DNA from: Ianthella basta
Lineage: Eukaryota; Porifera; Demospongiae; Verongiida; Ianthellidae
Direction of reading: 5' to 3'
DNA: 64,000 bases
Assembly (NCBI GenBank): GCA_964019415.1
Contig: OZ025881.1
Span: forward strand, 6,962,024-7,026,023
Position numbers and translations under genes: made by a program. How positions within the stretch are numbered: the first letter of the stretch is position 1; every line of letters begins with the position of its first letter. Under the pieces are notes generated by a model. The model worked only from the letters and a program-made list of their open reading frames with translations, ran no database searches and was not told the origin of the DNA. Shown one piece after another: positions 1-10,660 of this stretch.

Positions 1-457
1 CAACTCATCAGCAAACAAATCATCACACTATAAACATGGAAAGCTGGCACTCCAGCTTTCATATGTAGACGCATTGATGTGTGTAGCCACACAAACTAAG
101 GTATGCCACATACACGTACATACAGGTAGTCTTCAGTATAGTTGTGATTTATGTAATGTAAGCATAGGAGGAGCAAAGTGATCCTCCAAGCTAGAGTGGC
201 ATAGGTGCCCGTAACCATTGTAGTATTTTTCAATCTTTTGCATGCAATTACAATTGGAGTTCGATCATGATTCTCAATTTTCATAAAGGCCATGCACAAC
301 ATGACCAGTTACACAACAAAGAATGGTATATAAGTTAAGAGTGGTTTGGGAACACAACAAGACAGCAAAACATAATATGGACATGGACAGCAGTTGAGGT
401 ATAAAAAATTGTCAGTGAAATTGCTATATACAATGAACGCAGTCAATAAGGCTCTTT

Positions 458-805
458 TCACAATACGGGAGAAGGAAGGGGACTGTAGGAGGAAAGGTCG
501 CACGTGCCGTCCTCTGAATAGCTCAATCTGCACTCTACGTCTGCGTCTAACAGTTGCCGTCCCAGGCTCGCTAAGCGACTGTTGATCTGCTGTCGCTTCT
601 TCTCCAGCGCCTTCAGGCTTGCTGCAGTCGCTTCTGTATCGATCACCTGCCCCTTCATGTGCCAGTACTTGCAGGATGTCTTGATGCACTGTATCTCTTT
701 AGCAAGTTCGTGCTCCTTTGCAAGTAGTGCGTCTCTCTCGGCCGTCAGCTTCCCCACACCCTGCCTCTGGCCCTTGGGGAGGACGAGCTTGGTCAAGAGC
801 TCCAT
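458..805 (-). CDS. Small coiled-coil protein, copy 1 (115 aa, single exon)
   Basis: I do not recognise a family. The reading frame is open further upstream, but I chose the ATG at 805 because the protein then begins MELLTK, exactly as in the paralogue at 2232-2591. A TATA box on the same strand lies about 85 bp upstream of this ATG. The product is charged and heptad-rich, with Lys/Glu/Leu/Ala runs over residues about 18-45 and 60-85, a central Cys pair in the segment CIKTSCKYWH, and a Ser-rich acidic tail. Predicted: cytosolic or nuclear helical coiled coil with no signal peptide or membrane segment. The two copies are conserved over almost the whole length, including the 3' flank (a shared stretch near 336-360 and 2133-2160), so they arose by tandem duplication. 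Conservation of the reading frame between copies supports real coding. Confidence 0.62.
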   Translation of the reverse strand: MELLTKLVLPKGQRQGVGKLTAERDALLAKEHELAKEIQCIKTSCKYWHMKGQVIDTEATAASLKALEKKRQQINSRLASLGRQLLDADVECRLSYSEDGTCDLSSYSPLPSPVL

Positions 806-888
806 TTCTCTGGCTTGTAAGTTGAATCGAACTTTTTCGGATAGGTGTAGTCGTTTCAGAAGTGGTTGTTGCTGAGCCGGCGCGGTGG

Positions 889-896
889 CTTTTATA
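889..896 (-). promoter_or_regulatory. TATA box of coiled-coil gene copy 1
   Basis: Minus-strand TATAAAAG about 85 bp upstream of the chosen ATG at 805. The position supports that start and a short 5' leader. Confidence 0.5.
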
Positions 897-1049
897 AGCG
901 TCGGCTCAGCGCGGGAAACTACCTGACGGAACCTCCGACAGGAAGCGCGGGGGCGGACGCAGACCATGTGGGAATCACGCTAACGTCAATCCCTGCTCCT
1001 AGGCCTACTAATGAATTTCTTGAGTTAATGAGGTCAAATTTCAAATGAT

Positions 1050-2120
1050 AGACCAAGATCCTCCAGGGTCTATGGATAAACTAAGGTTTGACTGATTACG
1101 GCGTGCCGTGCTCAATGGTAGCTATAGCTATTAGCAAGGGGGACAGCAGGTCCAAGGTTCAAAATATCAACCTACCTCCCTATACTTTAGTATAGGGCTG
1201 AGCTTCAAAGTGGGGTTATGGTAGATACAACCACACTGCAGGGGTGTGATTAGCTACACCAGCAGGTATGAAGGTGGAAGAGTCAAGTAGCTAGATAGCT
1301 ATAGTTATATAGACAGGTAGATATGGTAGATGGATCATTTTAACAGGTTACTAGCTACTGGCTGATGACCTGTGTGCAAGTTTGCAGCAAGTGGCTACCT
1401 TGAAATAACAGTGAAACTGAAAGGAGCAGAATTGCTTGTACGTTGAACCTAGCTTGTACTTAGGGGTATTAATGAAGGCAGTACAGTGAGGTCATTTCAT
1501 GACAGAGTAGGTACATGGATAGGTATGCAAGATTTGGTAGCAGTGCATGGGTTGCTGAGTGCTATATTATGACAGTGAGATTCTATCTAGACTTGAAGAT
1601 CTCCTGCACTGTTCTGTCACATCCCCAAGACTAACTCAGCACATGTTTCCTTGGACAAAGTGTGGAATAGTGATCTGAATGTAAGCGAATGCACACAGTA
1701 GATCCCATTTAAGGATCAACTGCTCTGTGTGGTCAAATGTGGTGTGAACAGTGCATGAAAAATTTGCTAACAATTGGCAAACTGACACTCGACATTACAG
1801 GAGGTGCTGCATGGTCTATTGACGTAATGGGCACTCAGTTCCCACACATCACTTGTTCACTTGCTCAGCAGTGTGTTAGCATTGCTGCAGTGACAGCAAT
1901 CTGTGACTAGGTCTGGGGACAGGATATGGGTGAATCATCGATCTGCATGTGTCCCATGCATATAGTGACCTCCTCATGGTCACACACCGTGGTATACTGC
2001 ATGCAAGTCACAGTCTGATCAAGATCAACACAATTAAAATTGACCAGTTACAACCTGCTCATGATTTACACAATTTGACTAGTACGATGTACACAACACT
2101 GCTCTGCAGCATACAGTATA
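1050..2120. other. Spacer between the coiled-coil twins, no gene seen
   Basis: AT-rich sequence of low coding potential. I see no long frame, no splice-supported exon and no recognisable repeat apart from short TAGCTA-rich runs. Confidence 0.4.
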
Positions 2121-2231
2121 AAACTTAGTCACTCAAAGTGGTTTGAGAACACTGAAGGGTATAGTGATTTGATACACATGGTGGATTGTCTGAAATAAAA
2201 TAGTCACTGAAGGTGGACACAAAGAACATCG

Positions 2232-2591
2232 TCATGCTTCCTTCAATGGTATGGAGGACGAAGCTGGACTGTAGGATGAAAGGTCGGACGTGCCGTCCTC
2301 TGAGTAGTCCAATCTGCACTCTACGTCGGCGGCTAACAGTTGCCGTCCCAGGTTCACTAAGTGACTGTTGATCTGCTGTCGCTTCTTCTCCAGCGCCTTC
2401 AGGCTTGCTTCAGTCGCTTCTGTATCGATCACCTGCCCCTTCATGTGCCAGTACTTGCAGGATGTCTTGATGCACTGTATCTCTTTAGCAAGTTCGTGCT
2501 CCTTTGCAAGTAGTGCGTCTCTCTCGGCGGTTAACCTTTGCACAGACTGTCTCTGCCCCTTGGGATGAACAAACTTGGTCAGTAGCTCCAT
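2232..2591 (-). CDS. Small coiled-coil protein, copy 2 (119 aa, single exon)
   Basis: Tandem paralogue of the gene at 458-805, intronless and same strand. Residues from MELLTK to the Ser-rich tail align almost without gaps. The core around CIKTSCKYWHMKGQVIDTEA is identical, while the N-terminal linker and C-terminus differ (this copy ends SIPLKEA). A TATAAAG box lies about 97 bp upstream on the same strand. There is no signal peptide, membrane helix or known catalytic motif; heptad-like spacing of Leu, Ile and Ala suggests a dimerising coiled coil. Because the core is conserved while the flanks are diverged, both copies are probably functional. Function unknown. Confidence 0.62.
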   Translation of the reverse strand: MELLTKFVHPKGQRQSVQRLTAERDALLAKEHELAKEIQCIKTSCKYWHMKGQVIDTEATEASLKALEKKRQQINSHLVNLGRQLLAADVECRLDYSEDGTSDLSSYSPASSSIPLKEA

Positions 2592-2687
2592 CTTTCTGCT
2601 TTGGAAGCGGTATCGAGTTCTTTACTAAAACTGATAGTTTCAATAGTTTCAATTCTAAATTGTGCGCTTGGCTGCCTGGCCAGCTCT

Positions 2688-2694
2688 CTTTATA
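2688..2694 (-). promoter_or_regulatory. TATA box of coiled-coil gene copy 2
   Basis: Minus-strand TATAAAG about 97 bp upstream of the ATG at 2591, in the same relative position as in copy 1. Confidence 0.45.
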
Positions 2695-2902
2695 GCGAAC
2701 CGCGGGAAACTCCCGCGATGTAGGCGCGGCCTCACCTGCCCAGTTTTCAACGGCTGCGTCACCAAGGTCAAGATTCCGTTGATGGATGATGTAAAGATGG
2801 AGATGGCTTCCAGGAAGGATTACACTGCTTGTGGTCAGTTCATACTAGAGATAAAGCTAAAATAGCTCATGGTAGCTAGTACCTATGCCATAAATAACTA
2901 GC

Positions 2903-4349
2903 TCTGCCTCATCTTGCCTCATCTTGCCTCGTCCTGCTTCATTTTGCCTCACTTTGCTCTATCTTGCTTCGTCCTGCTTCATCTTCCCCCATTTTGCTTC
3001 ATCTTACTGTATCTCGCTGCATCTTGCTTCATTTTGCCCCACTTTGCTGCATCTTGCCTCATCTTGCTTCAGCTTCCTTCATCTTGCCCCATGCATCTTG
3101 CCTCATCTTGCCTCATCTTGCTTCATCTTGTTTGGTCTTGCTACATCTTGCCACATCTTGCCTCATCGATCTTTCCACATCTGGCTTCATCTTGCCCCAT
3201 CTTCCTTTGTCTTGCTTCATTTCCCCTCATCTTGCCGCATCTTGCTTCATCTTGCCTCATCTTGCCTCATCTTGCTTCATCTTACTGCGTCTTTCTTCAT
3301 CTTGCTTCATCTTGCCTCATCTTGCCTCATCTTGCCACATCTTGTAGTATCTTGCTTCATCTTGTCCCATGTTACTTCATCTTGCCTCATCTTGCTTCAT
3401 CTTGCTTCATCTTGCCCCATGTTGCTTCACCTTGCTTCATCTTGTCCCATGTTGCTTCGTCTTGCCTCATCTTGCCTCATCTTGTCGTATCTTGCTTCAC
3501 CTTGTCCCATGTTGCTTCATCTTGCTTCATCTTGTCCCATGTTGCTTCGTCTTGCCTCATCATGCCACATCTTGTATTATCTTGCTTCATCTTGTCCCAT
3601 GTTGCTTCATCTTGCCTCATCTTGCTTCATCTTGCTTCATCTTGCCTCATCTTGCTTCATCTTCTCCCATGTTGCTTCGTCTTGCCTTATCTTGCCTCAT
3701 CTTGTCATATCTTGCCTCATCTTGTCCCATGTTGCTTCATCTTGCTGCATCCTGCCCCATCTTGCTTCATCTTGTTTCATCTTGTCCCATGTTGCTTTGT
3801 CTTGCCTCATCTTGCCACATCTTGTCGTATCTTGCTTCATCTTGTTTCATGTTGTTTCATCTTGTTTCATCTTGCCCCATCTTGCTTCATCTTGCCTCAT
3901 CTTGCCCCATGTTGCTTCATCTTGCTTCATCTTGCTTCATCTTGCTTCATCTTGTCCCATGTTGCTTCATCTTGCTTCATCTTGCCCCATCTTGCTTCAT
4001 CTTGCTTCATCTTGTCCCATGTTGCTTCATCTTGCTTCATCTTGCTTCATCTTGCTTCATCTTCCCTCATCTTGTTTTATCTTGCCTCATCTTGCCTCAT
4101 CTTGTCGTATCTTGCTCCATCTTGTCCCATGGCGCTTCATCTTGCTTCATCTTGCTTCATCTTGCCTCATCTTGCCTCATCTTGCCTCATCTCGCCTAAT
4201 CTTGTCGTATCTTGCTTTATCTTGCCCCATGTTACTTCATCTTGCCTCATCTTGCCCTATCTGCTTCATCTTGCTTCATCTTGCTTCGTCTTGCCTCATC
4301 TTGCCTCATCTTGTCATATCTTGCTTCATCTTGTCCCATATTGCTTCAT
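2903..4349 (+). repeat. 10-bp satellite block 1 (CTTGCTTCAT family)
   Basis: About 145 head-to-tail copies of a 10-bp unit. Consensus CTTGCTTCAT, with recurrent variants CTTGCCTCAT, CTTGTCCCAT, GTTGCTTCAT, CTTGTCGTAT and CTTGCCCCAT. The register is almost perfectly kept at 10 bp. All three plus-strand frames stay open because the unit has no in-frame stop in any phase, giving a false decapeptide repeat of the LASSCFILPH type. Pyrimidine-rich plus strand. I consider it non-coding. Confidence 0.93.
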
Positions 4350-4624
4350 CACTGTTAAAAATATGGTGTGACCATCATACCAGTCAGTGCTCACACCAAG
4401 GGTGTGATCAGTCACTCTATTACTTTAGTGTGACGTTCACACTGGCACCAAGTAATTCATAACCAAAATTAAAGATGACAAGAGTTTACTTGGAATCCTA
4501 TGCCAGCTATCTGCTACCCAGGACACAGTTTAGCCTGATGGTATATATGTTGTGTACAATGAGAGGACCTTCTCAAACTAAGTATGCCATTTGTGCATTT
4601 TAATTGTACCATTAGGTGTTTGTG

Positions 4625-4792
4625 TTGCAGGGGATGCCGTATTCCCCAGTGAAGTTCATTGGGGCACCAGATGCCCTATGTTTGCAGGGGATGCCGTATT
4701 CCCCAGTGAAGTTCACTGGGGCACCAGATGCCAATGTTTGCAGGGGATGCTGTATTCCCCAGTGACGTTCACTGGGGCACCAGATGCCCAAT
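4625..4792 (+). repeat. Three tandem copies of a ~56-bp GC-rich palindromic unit
   Basis: Three near-identical units, each containing CCCCAGTGAAG followed by TTCACTGGGG. This forms a 10-bp-arm inverted repeat with a 1-base centre (one mismatch in the first unit, 4644-4664). They lie in the 440-bp gap between satellite blocks 1 and 2 and abut block 2 directly. No gene is seen in the rest of the gap (4350-4625). Confidence 0.8.
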
Positions 4793-7700
4793 GTTGCTTC
4801 GTCTTGCCTCATCTTGCCTAATCTTGTCATATCTTGCTTCATCTTGTCCCATGTTGCTTCATTATGCCTCATCTTGTCGTATCTTGCTTCATCTTGTCCC
4901 ATGTTGCTTCATCTTGCCTCATCTCGCCACATCTTGTAGTCTCTTGCTTCATCTTGTCCCATGTTGCTTCATCTTGCCTCATCTTGTCGTATCTTGCTTC
5001 ATCTTGTCCAATGTTGCTACATCTTGCTTCATCTTGCTTCATCTTGCCCCATCTTGCTTCATCTTGCTTCATCTTGTCCCATGTTTCTTCGTCTTGCCTC
5101 ATCTTGCCACATCTTGTAGTATCTTGCTTCATCTTGTCCCATGTTGCTTCATTTTGCCTCATCTTGCTTCATCTTGTCATATCTTGCTTCATCTTGCCCC
5201 ATCTTGCTTCATCTTGCTTCATCTTGTCCCATGTTGCTTCGTCTTGCCTCATCTCGCCACATCTTGTAGTCTCTTGCTTCATCTTGTCCCATGTTGCTTC
5301 ATCTTGCCTCATCTTGTCGTATCTTGCTTCATCTTGTCCAATGTTGCTACATCTTGCTTCATCTTGCTTCATCTTGCCCCATCTTGCTTCATCTTGCTTC
5401 ATCTTGTCCCATGTTTCTTTGTCTTGCTTCATCTTGCCACATCTTGTAGTATCTTGCTTCATCTTGTCCCATGTTGCTTCATCTTGCCTCATCTTGCTTC
5501 ATCTTGTCATATCTTGCTTCATCTTGCCCCATCTTGCTTCATCTTGCTTCATCTTGTCCCCATGTTGCTTCATCGTGCCCCATCTTGCTTCATCTTGCTT
5601 CATCTTGTCCCATGTTGCTTCGTCTTGCCTCATCTTGCCTCATCTTGTCATATCTTGCTTCATCTTGTCCCATGTTGCTTCATTATGCCTCATCTTGTCG
5701 TATCTTGCTTCATCTTGTCCCATATTGCTTCATCTTGCTTCATCCTGCCCCATCTTGCTTCATCTTGCTTCATCTTGTCCCATGTTGCTTCATCTTGCTT
5801 CATCTTGCCCCATCTTGCTTGATCTTGCTTCATCTTGTCCCATGTTGCTTCGTCTTGCCTCATTTTGCCAAATCTTGTAGTATCGTGCTTCATCTTGTTC
5901 CATGTAGCTTCATCTTGCTTCATCTTGCTTCATCTTGCCCTATCTTTCTTCATCTTGCTTCATCTTGTCCCATGTTGCTTCGTCTTGCCTCATCTTGCCT
6001 CATCTTGTCATATCTTGCTTCATCTTGCCCCATGTTGCTTCATCTTGCTTCATCTTGCTTCATCCTGCCCCATCTTGCTTCATCTTGCTTCATGTTGTCC
6101 CATGTTGCTTCGTCTTGCCTCATCTTGCCTCATCTTGTCGTATCTTGCTTCATCTTGTCCCATGTTGCTTCATCTTGCTTCATCTTGCCCCATCTTTCTT
6201 CATCTTGCTTCATCTTGTCCCATGTTGCTTCATCTTGCTTCATCTTGCCCCATCTTGCCCCATCTTGCTTCATCTTGCTTCATCTTGTCCCATGTTGCTT
6301 CGTCTTACCTCATCTTGCCTCATCTTGTTGTATCTTGCTTCATCTTGTCCCATGTTGCTTCATCTTGCTTCATCCTGCCCCATCTTGCTTCATCTTGCTT
6401 CATCTTGTCCCATGTTGCTTCGTCTTGCCTCATTTGCCTCATCTTGTCATATCTTGCTTCATCTTGTCCCATGTTGCTTCATTTAGCTTCATCCTGCCCC
6501 ATCTTGTTAAATCTTGCTTCATCTTGTCCCATGTTGCTTTGTCTTGCCTCATCTTGCCTCATCTAGTTGTATCTTGCTTCATCTTGTCCCATGTTGATTC
6601 ATCTTGCTTCATCTTGCCTCATCTTGCTTCATCTTGCTTCATCTTGCTCCATGTTGCTTCATCTTGCCTCATCTTGTCCCATCTTGCCCCATCTGGTTCA
6701 TCTTGCTTCATCTTGTCCCATGTTGTTTCGTCTTGCTTCATCTTGCTTCATCGTGCCCCATCTTGCTTCATCTTGCTTCATCTTGTCCCATGTTGCTTTG
6801 TCTTGCCTCATCTTGCCTCATCTTGTCATATATTGCTTCATCCTGTCCCTATTTGCTTCATTTTGCCTCATCTTGTCGTATCTTGCTTCATCTTGTCCCA
6901 CGTTGCTTCATCTTGCCACATCTTGCTTCATCTTGCCCCATCTTGCTTCATCTTGCTTCATCTTGTCCCATGTTGCTTCGTCTTGCCTCATCTTGCCTCA
7001 TCTTGTCATATCTTGCTTGATCTTGTCCCATGTACGTAGCTTCATTATGCCTCATCTTGTCGTATTTTGCTTCATGTTGTCCCATGTTGCTTCATCTTGC
7101 TTCATCTTGCCCCATCTTGCTTCATCTTGCTTCATCTTGCCCCATGTTGCTTCATCTTGATTCATCTTGCTTCATCTTGTTTGATCTTGCCCCATCTTGC
7201 TTCATCTTGCTTCGTCTTACCTCATCTTGCCTCATCTTGTCATATCTTGCTTCATCTTGCCCCATGTTGCTTCATCTTGCTTCTTCTTGCTTCATCCTGC
7301 TTCGTCTTGCCTCATCTTGCCTCATCTTGTCGTATCTTGCTTCATCTTGTCCCATGTTGCTTCATTTTGCCTCATCTTGTCGTATCTTGCTTCATCTTGT
7401 CCCATGTTGCTTCATCTTGCCACATCTTGCTTCATCTTCCCCATCTTGCTTCTTCTTGCTTCATCTTGTCCCATGTTGCTTTGTCTTGCCTCATCTTGCC
7501 TAATCTTGTCATATCTTGCTTCATCTTGTCCCATGTTGCTTCATTATGCCTCATCTTATCGTATCTTGCTTCATCTTGTCCCATGTTGCTTCATCTTGCT
7601 TCATCTTACCCCATCTTGCTTCATCTTGCTTAATCTTGTCCCATGTTGCTTCGTCTTGCCTCATCTTGACTCATCTTGTCATATCTTGCCTCATCTTATC

Positions 7701-7822
7701 GTATCTTGCTTCATCTTGCCCCATCTTGCTTCATCTTGCTTCATGTTGTCCCATGTTGCTTCGTCTTGCCTCATCTTGCCCCATCTTGTCGTATCTTGCT
7801 TCATCTTGTCCCATGTTGCTTC
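4790..7822 (+). repeat. 10-bp satellite block 2 with higher-order repeats
   Basis: About 3 kb of the same 10-bp family. Variant units are arranged in recurring strings. A common 60-bp string is GTCCCAT / GTTGCTTCGT / two CTTGCCTCAT / CTTGTCGTAT / CTTGCTTCAT. A longer segment around 4931-5160 recurs 330 bp later (5261-5490), including private variants such as the ATCTCGCCAC and GTCCAATGTT units. The minus strand shows open stretches only where TGG replaces TGA. Confidence 0.92.
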
Positions 7823-8185
7823 ATACAATGATACGAGATTCTTGAGCAAGACACAACTGATAATGATGAATCAATCAAATGCAGGACGTTTCGACCCGAA
7901 GGTCTTTGTCAACTGCGTACAGGATAAGGGGTGAAGTGAGAGGTGGCTATTTATAACATTAGGGGCAATGACAACACAGATTCTTAAGTACACAAAATGC
8001 TGTAATCTGATTTTGTGTACTTAAGAGTCTGTGTTGTTATTGCCCCTAATGTTATAAATAGCCACCTCTCACCTCACCCCTTATCCTGTACACAGTTGAC
8101 AAAGACCTTCGGGTCGAAACGTCCTGCATTTGATTGATTTATCATTATCAGTTGTGTCTTGCTCAAGAATCACGTATCATTGTAT
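7823..8185. mobile_element. Foldback (MITE-like) element inside the satellite
   Basis: Almost perfect inverted repeat of about 170-bp arms around a loop of about 12 nt near 7995-8012. The ends read ATACAATGATACG and its complement. Each arm carries the motif CGAAACGTCC preceded by a short hairpin (AGACC TTCG GGTC), shared with elements at 13202-13400, 18385-18565, 22395-22545 and 40773-40867. It interrupts the satellite and is followed by about 30 bp of non-satellite sequence before block 3 resumes. No protein is encoded; it is a non-autonomous element. Confidence 0.8.
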
Positions 8186-8214
8186 TATCAACGCAACTAT
8201 GAGCCTCTACAATA

Positions 8215-10660
8215 TCATGTTGCTTCATCTTGCCTCATCTTGCTTCATCTTGCTTCATCTTGCCCATGTTGCCTCATCTTGCTTCATCTTGTCCCATGTT
8301 GCTTTGTCTTGCCTCATCTTGCCTCATCTTGTCGTATCTTGCTTCATCTTGTCCTATGTTGCATCATCTTGCTTCATCTTGCTTCATCTTGCTTCATCTT
8401 GCCCCATCTTGCTTCATCGGGCTTCATCTTGTCCCATGTTGCTTTGTCTTGCCTCATCTTGCCTCATCTTGTCGTATCTTGCTTCATCCTTTCCCATGTT
8501 GCTTCATCTTGCTTCATCTTGCTTCATTCTACCCCATCTTGCTTCATCTTGCTTCATCTTGTTCCATGTTGCTTCATCTTGCCTCATCTTGCCACATCTT
8601 GTAGTATCTTTCTTCATCTTGTCCCATGTTGCTTCATCTTGCCTCATCTTGCTTCATCTTGCTTCATCTTGCCCTATCTTGCTTCATCTTGCTTCATCTT
8701 GCTTCATCTTGTCCCATGTTGCTTCATCTTGCTTCATCTTGCCCCATCTTGCTTCATCTTGCTTCATCTTGCCCCATGTTGCTTCATCTTGCTTCATCTT
8801 GCTTCATCTTGCTTCATCTTGCTTCATCTTGTCCCATGTTGCTTCGTTTTGCCTCATCTTGCCTCATCTTGTCCTATCTTGCTTCATCTTGTCCCACGTT
8901 GCTTCATCTTGCCACATCTTGCTTCATCTTGCCCCATCTTGCTTCATCTTGCTTCATCTTGTCCCATGTTGCTTCGTTTTGCCTCATCTTGCCTCATCTT
9001 GTCGTATCTTGCTTCATCTTGTCCCATGTTGCTTCATCTTGCTTCATCTTGCCCCATCTTGCTTCATCTTGCTACATCTTGCCCCATCTTGCTTCATCTT
9101 GCTTCATCTTGTCCCATGTTGCTTCGTCTTGCCTCATCTTGCCTCATCTTGTAGTATCTTGCTTCATGTTGTCCCATGTTGCTTCATCTTGCCACATCTT
9201 GCTTCATCTTGCCCTATCTTGTTTCATCTTGCTTCATCTTGTCTTATCTTGCTTCGTCTTGCCTCATCTTGCCTCATCTTGTCATATCTTGCTTCATCTT
9301 GTCCCATGTTGCTTTGTCTTGCCTCATCTTGCCTCATCTTGTCGTATCTTGCTTCATCTTGTCCCATGTTGCTTCATTATGCCTCATCTTGTCGTATCTT
9401 GCTTCATCTTGTCCCATGTAGCTTCATCTTGCTTCATCCTGCCCCATCTTGCTTGATCTTGCTTCATCTTGTCCCATGTTGCTTCATCTTGCTTCATCTT
9501 GTCCCATGTTGCTTCGTCTTGCCTCATCTTGTCCCATGTTGCTTCATTATGCCTCATCTTGTCGTATCTTGCTTCATGTTGTCCCATGTTGCTTCATCTT
9601 GCTTGATCTTGCCCCATCTTGCTTCATCTTGCTTTATCTTGTCCCATGTTGCTTCATCTTTCTTCATCTTGCTTCATCTTGCCCCATCTTGCTTGATCTT
9701 GCTTCATCTTGTCCCATGTTGCTTCGTCTTGCCTCATCTTGTCCCATGTTGCTTCATTATGCCTCATCTTGTCGTATCTTGCTTCATGTTGTCCCATGTT
9801 GCTTCATCTTGCTTGATCTTGCCCCATCTTGCTTCATCTTGCTTTATCTTGTCCCATGTTGCTTCATCTTGCTTCATCTTGCTTCATCTTGCCCCATCTT
9901 GCTTGATCTTGCTTCATCTTGTCCCATGTTGCTTCGTCTTGCCTCATCTTGCCTCATCTTGTCGTATCTTGCTTCATCTATTCCAATGTTTCTTCATTAT
10001 GCCTCATCTTGTCATAACTTGCTTCATCTTGTCCCATGTTGCTTCATCTTGCCCCATCTTGCTTCATCTTGCTTCATCTTGTCCCATGTCTCTTCATCTT
10101 GCCTCATCTTGCCTCATCTTGTCGTATATCTTTCTTCATTTTGTCCCATGTTGCTTCATCTTGCCTCATCTTGTCATATACTTGCTTCATCTTGTCCCAT
10201 GTTGCTTCATCTTGCTTCATCTTGCTTCATCTTGCCCCATCTTGCTTCATCTTGCTTCATCTTGTCCCATGTTGCTTCGTCTTGCCTCATCTTGCCTCAT
10301 CTTGTCGTATCTTGCTTCATCTATTCCAATGTTTCTTCATTATGCCTCATCTTGTCATAACTTGCTTCATCTTGTCCCATGTTGCTTCATCTTGCCCCAT
10401 CTTGCTTCATCTTGCTTCATCTTGTCCCATGTCTCTTCATCTTGCCTCATCTTGCCTCATCTTGTCGTATATCTTTCTTCATTTTGTCCCATGTTGCTTC
10501 ATCTTGACTCATCTTGTCATATACTTGCTTCATCTTGTCCCATGTTGCTTCATCTTGCCTCATCTTGCTTCATGTTCCCTCATCTTGCTTCATCTTTTCT
10601 CATCTTGCTTCATCTTGCCTCATCTTCAGACTCATTTTGCCGCATCTTCCTTCATGTTGA
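8215..10660 (+). repeat. 10-bp satellite block 3 with local 210- and 343-bp duplications
   Basis: Same 10-bp family. Segments with private variants recur at fixed offsets: the string around 9601 recurs at 9811 (210 bp), and the string with CTATTCCAATG recurs at 9978 and 10321 (343 bp, out of 10-bp register by 3 because of small indels). This indicates recent unequal exchange or replication slippage at units much larger than 10 bp. An 885-residue open frame starting upstream at 8130 is a by-product of the stop-free unit. Confidence 0.92.

Noticed and set aside
4612-5923. Minus-strand hydrophilic frames with MKQDEATWDK repeats
   Set aside because: They arise where TGG variants remove the TGA of the complementary unit. 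They are short, scattered and without any gene structure.
2903-10660. Possible CRISPR-like or other spaced repeat array
   Set aside because: Eukaryotic context, no unique spacers; it is a contiguous tandem satellite.
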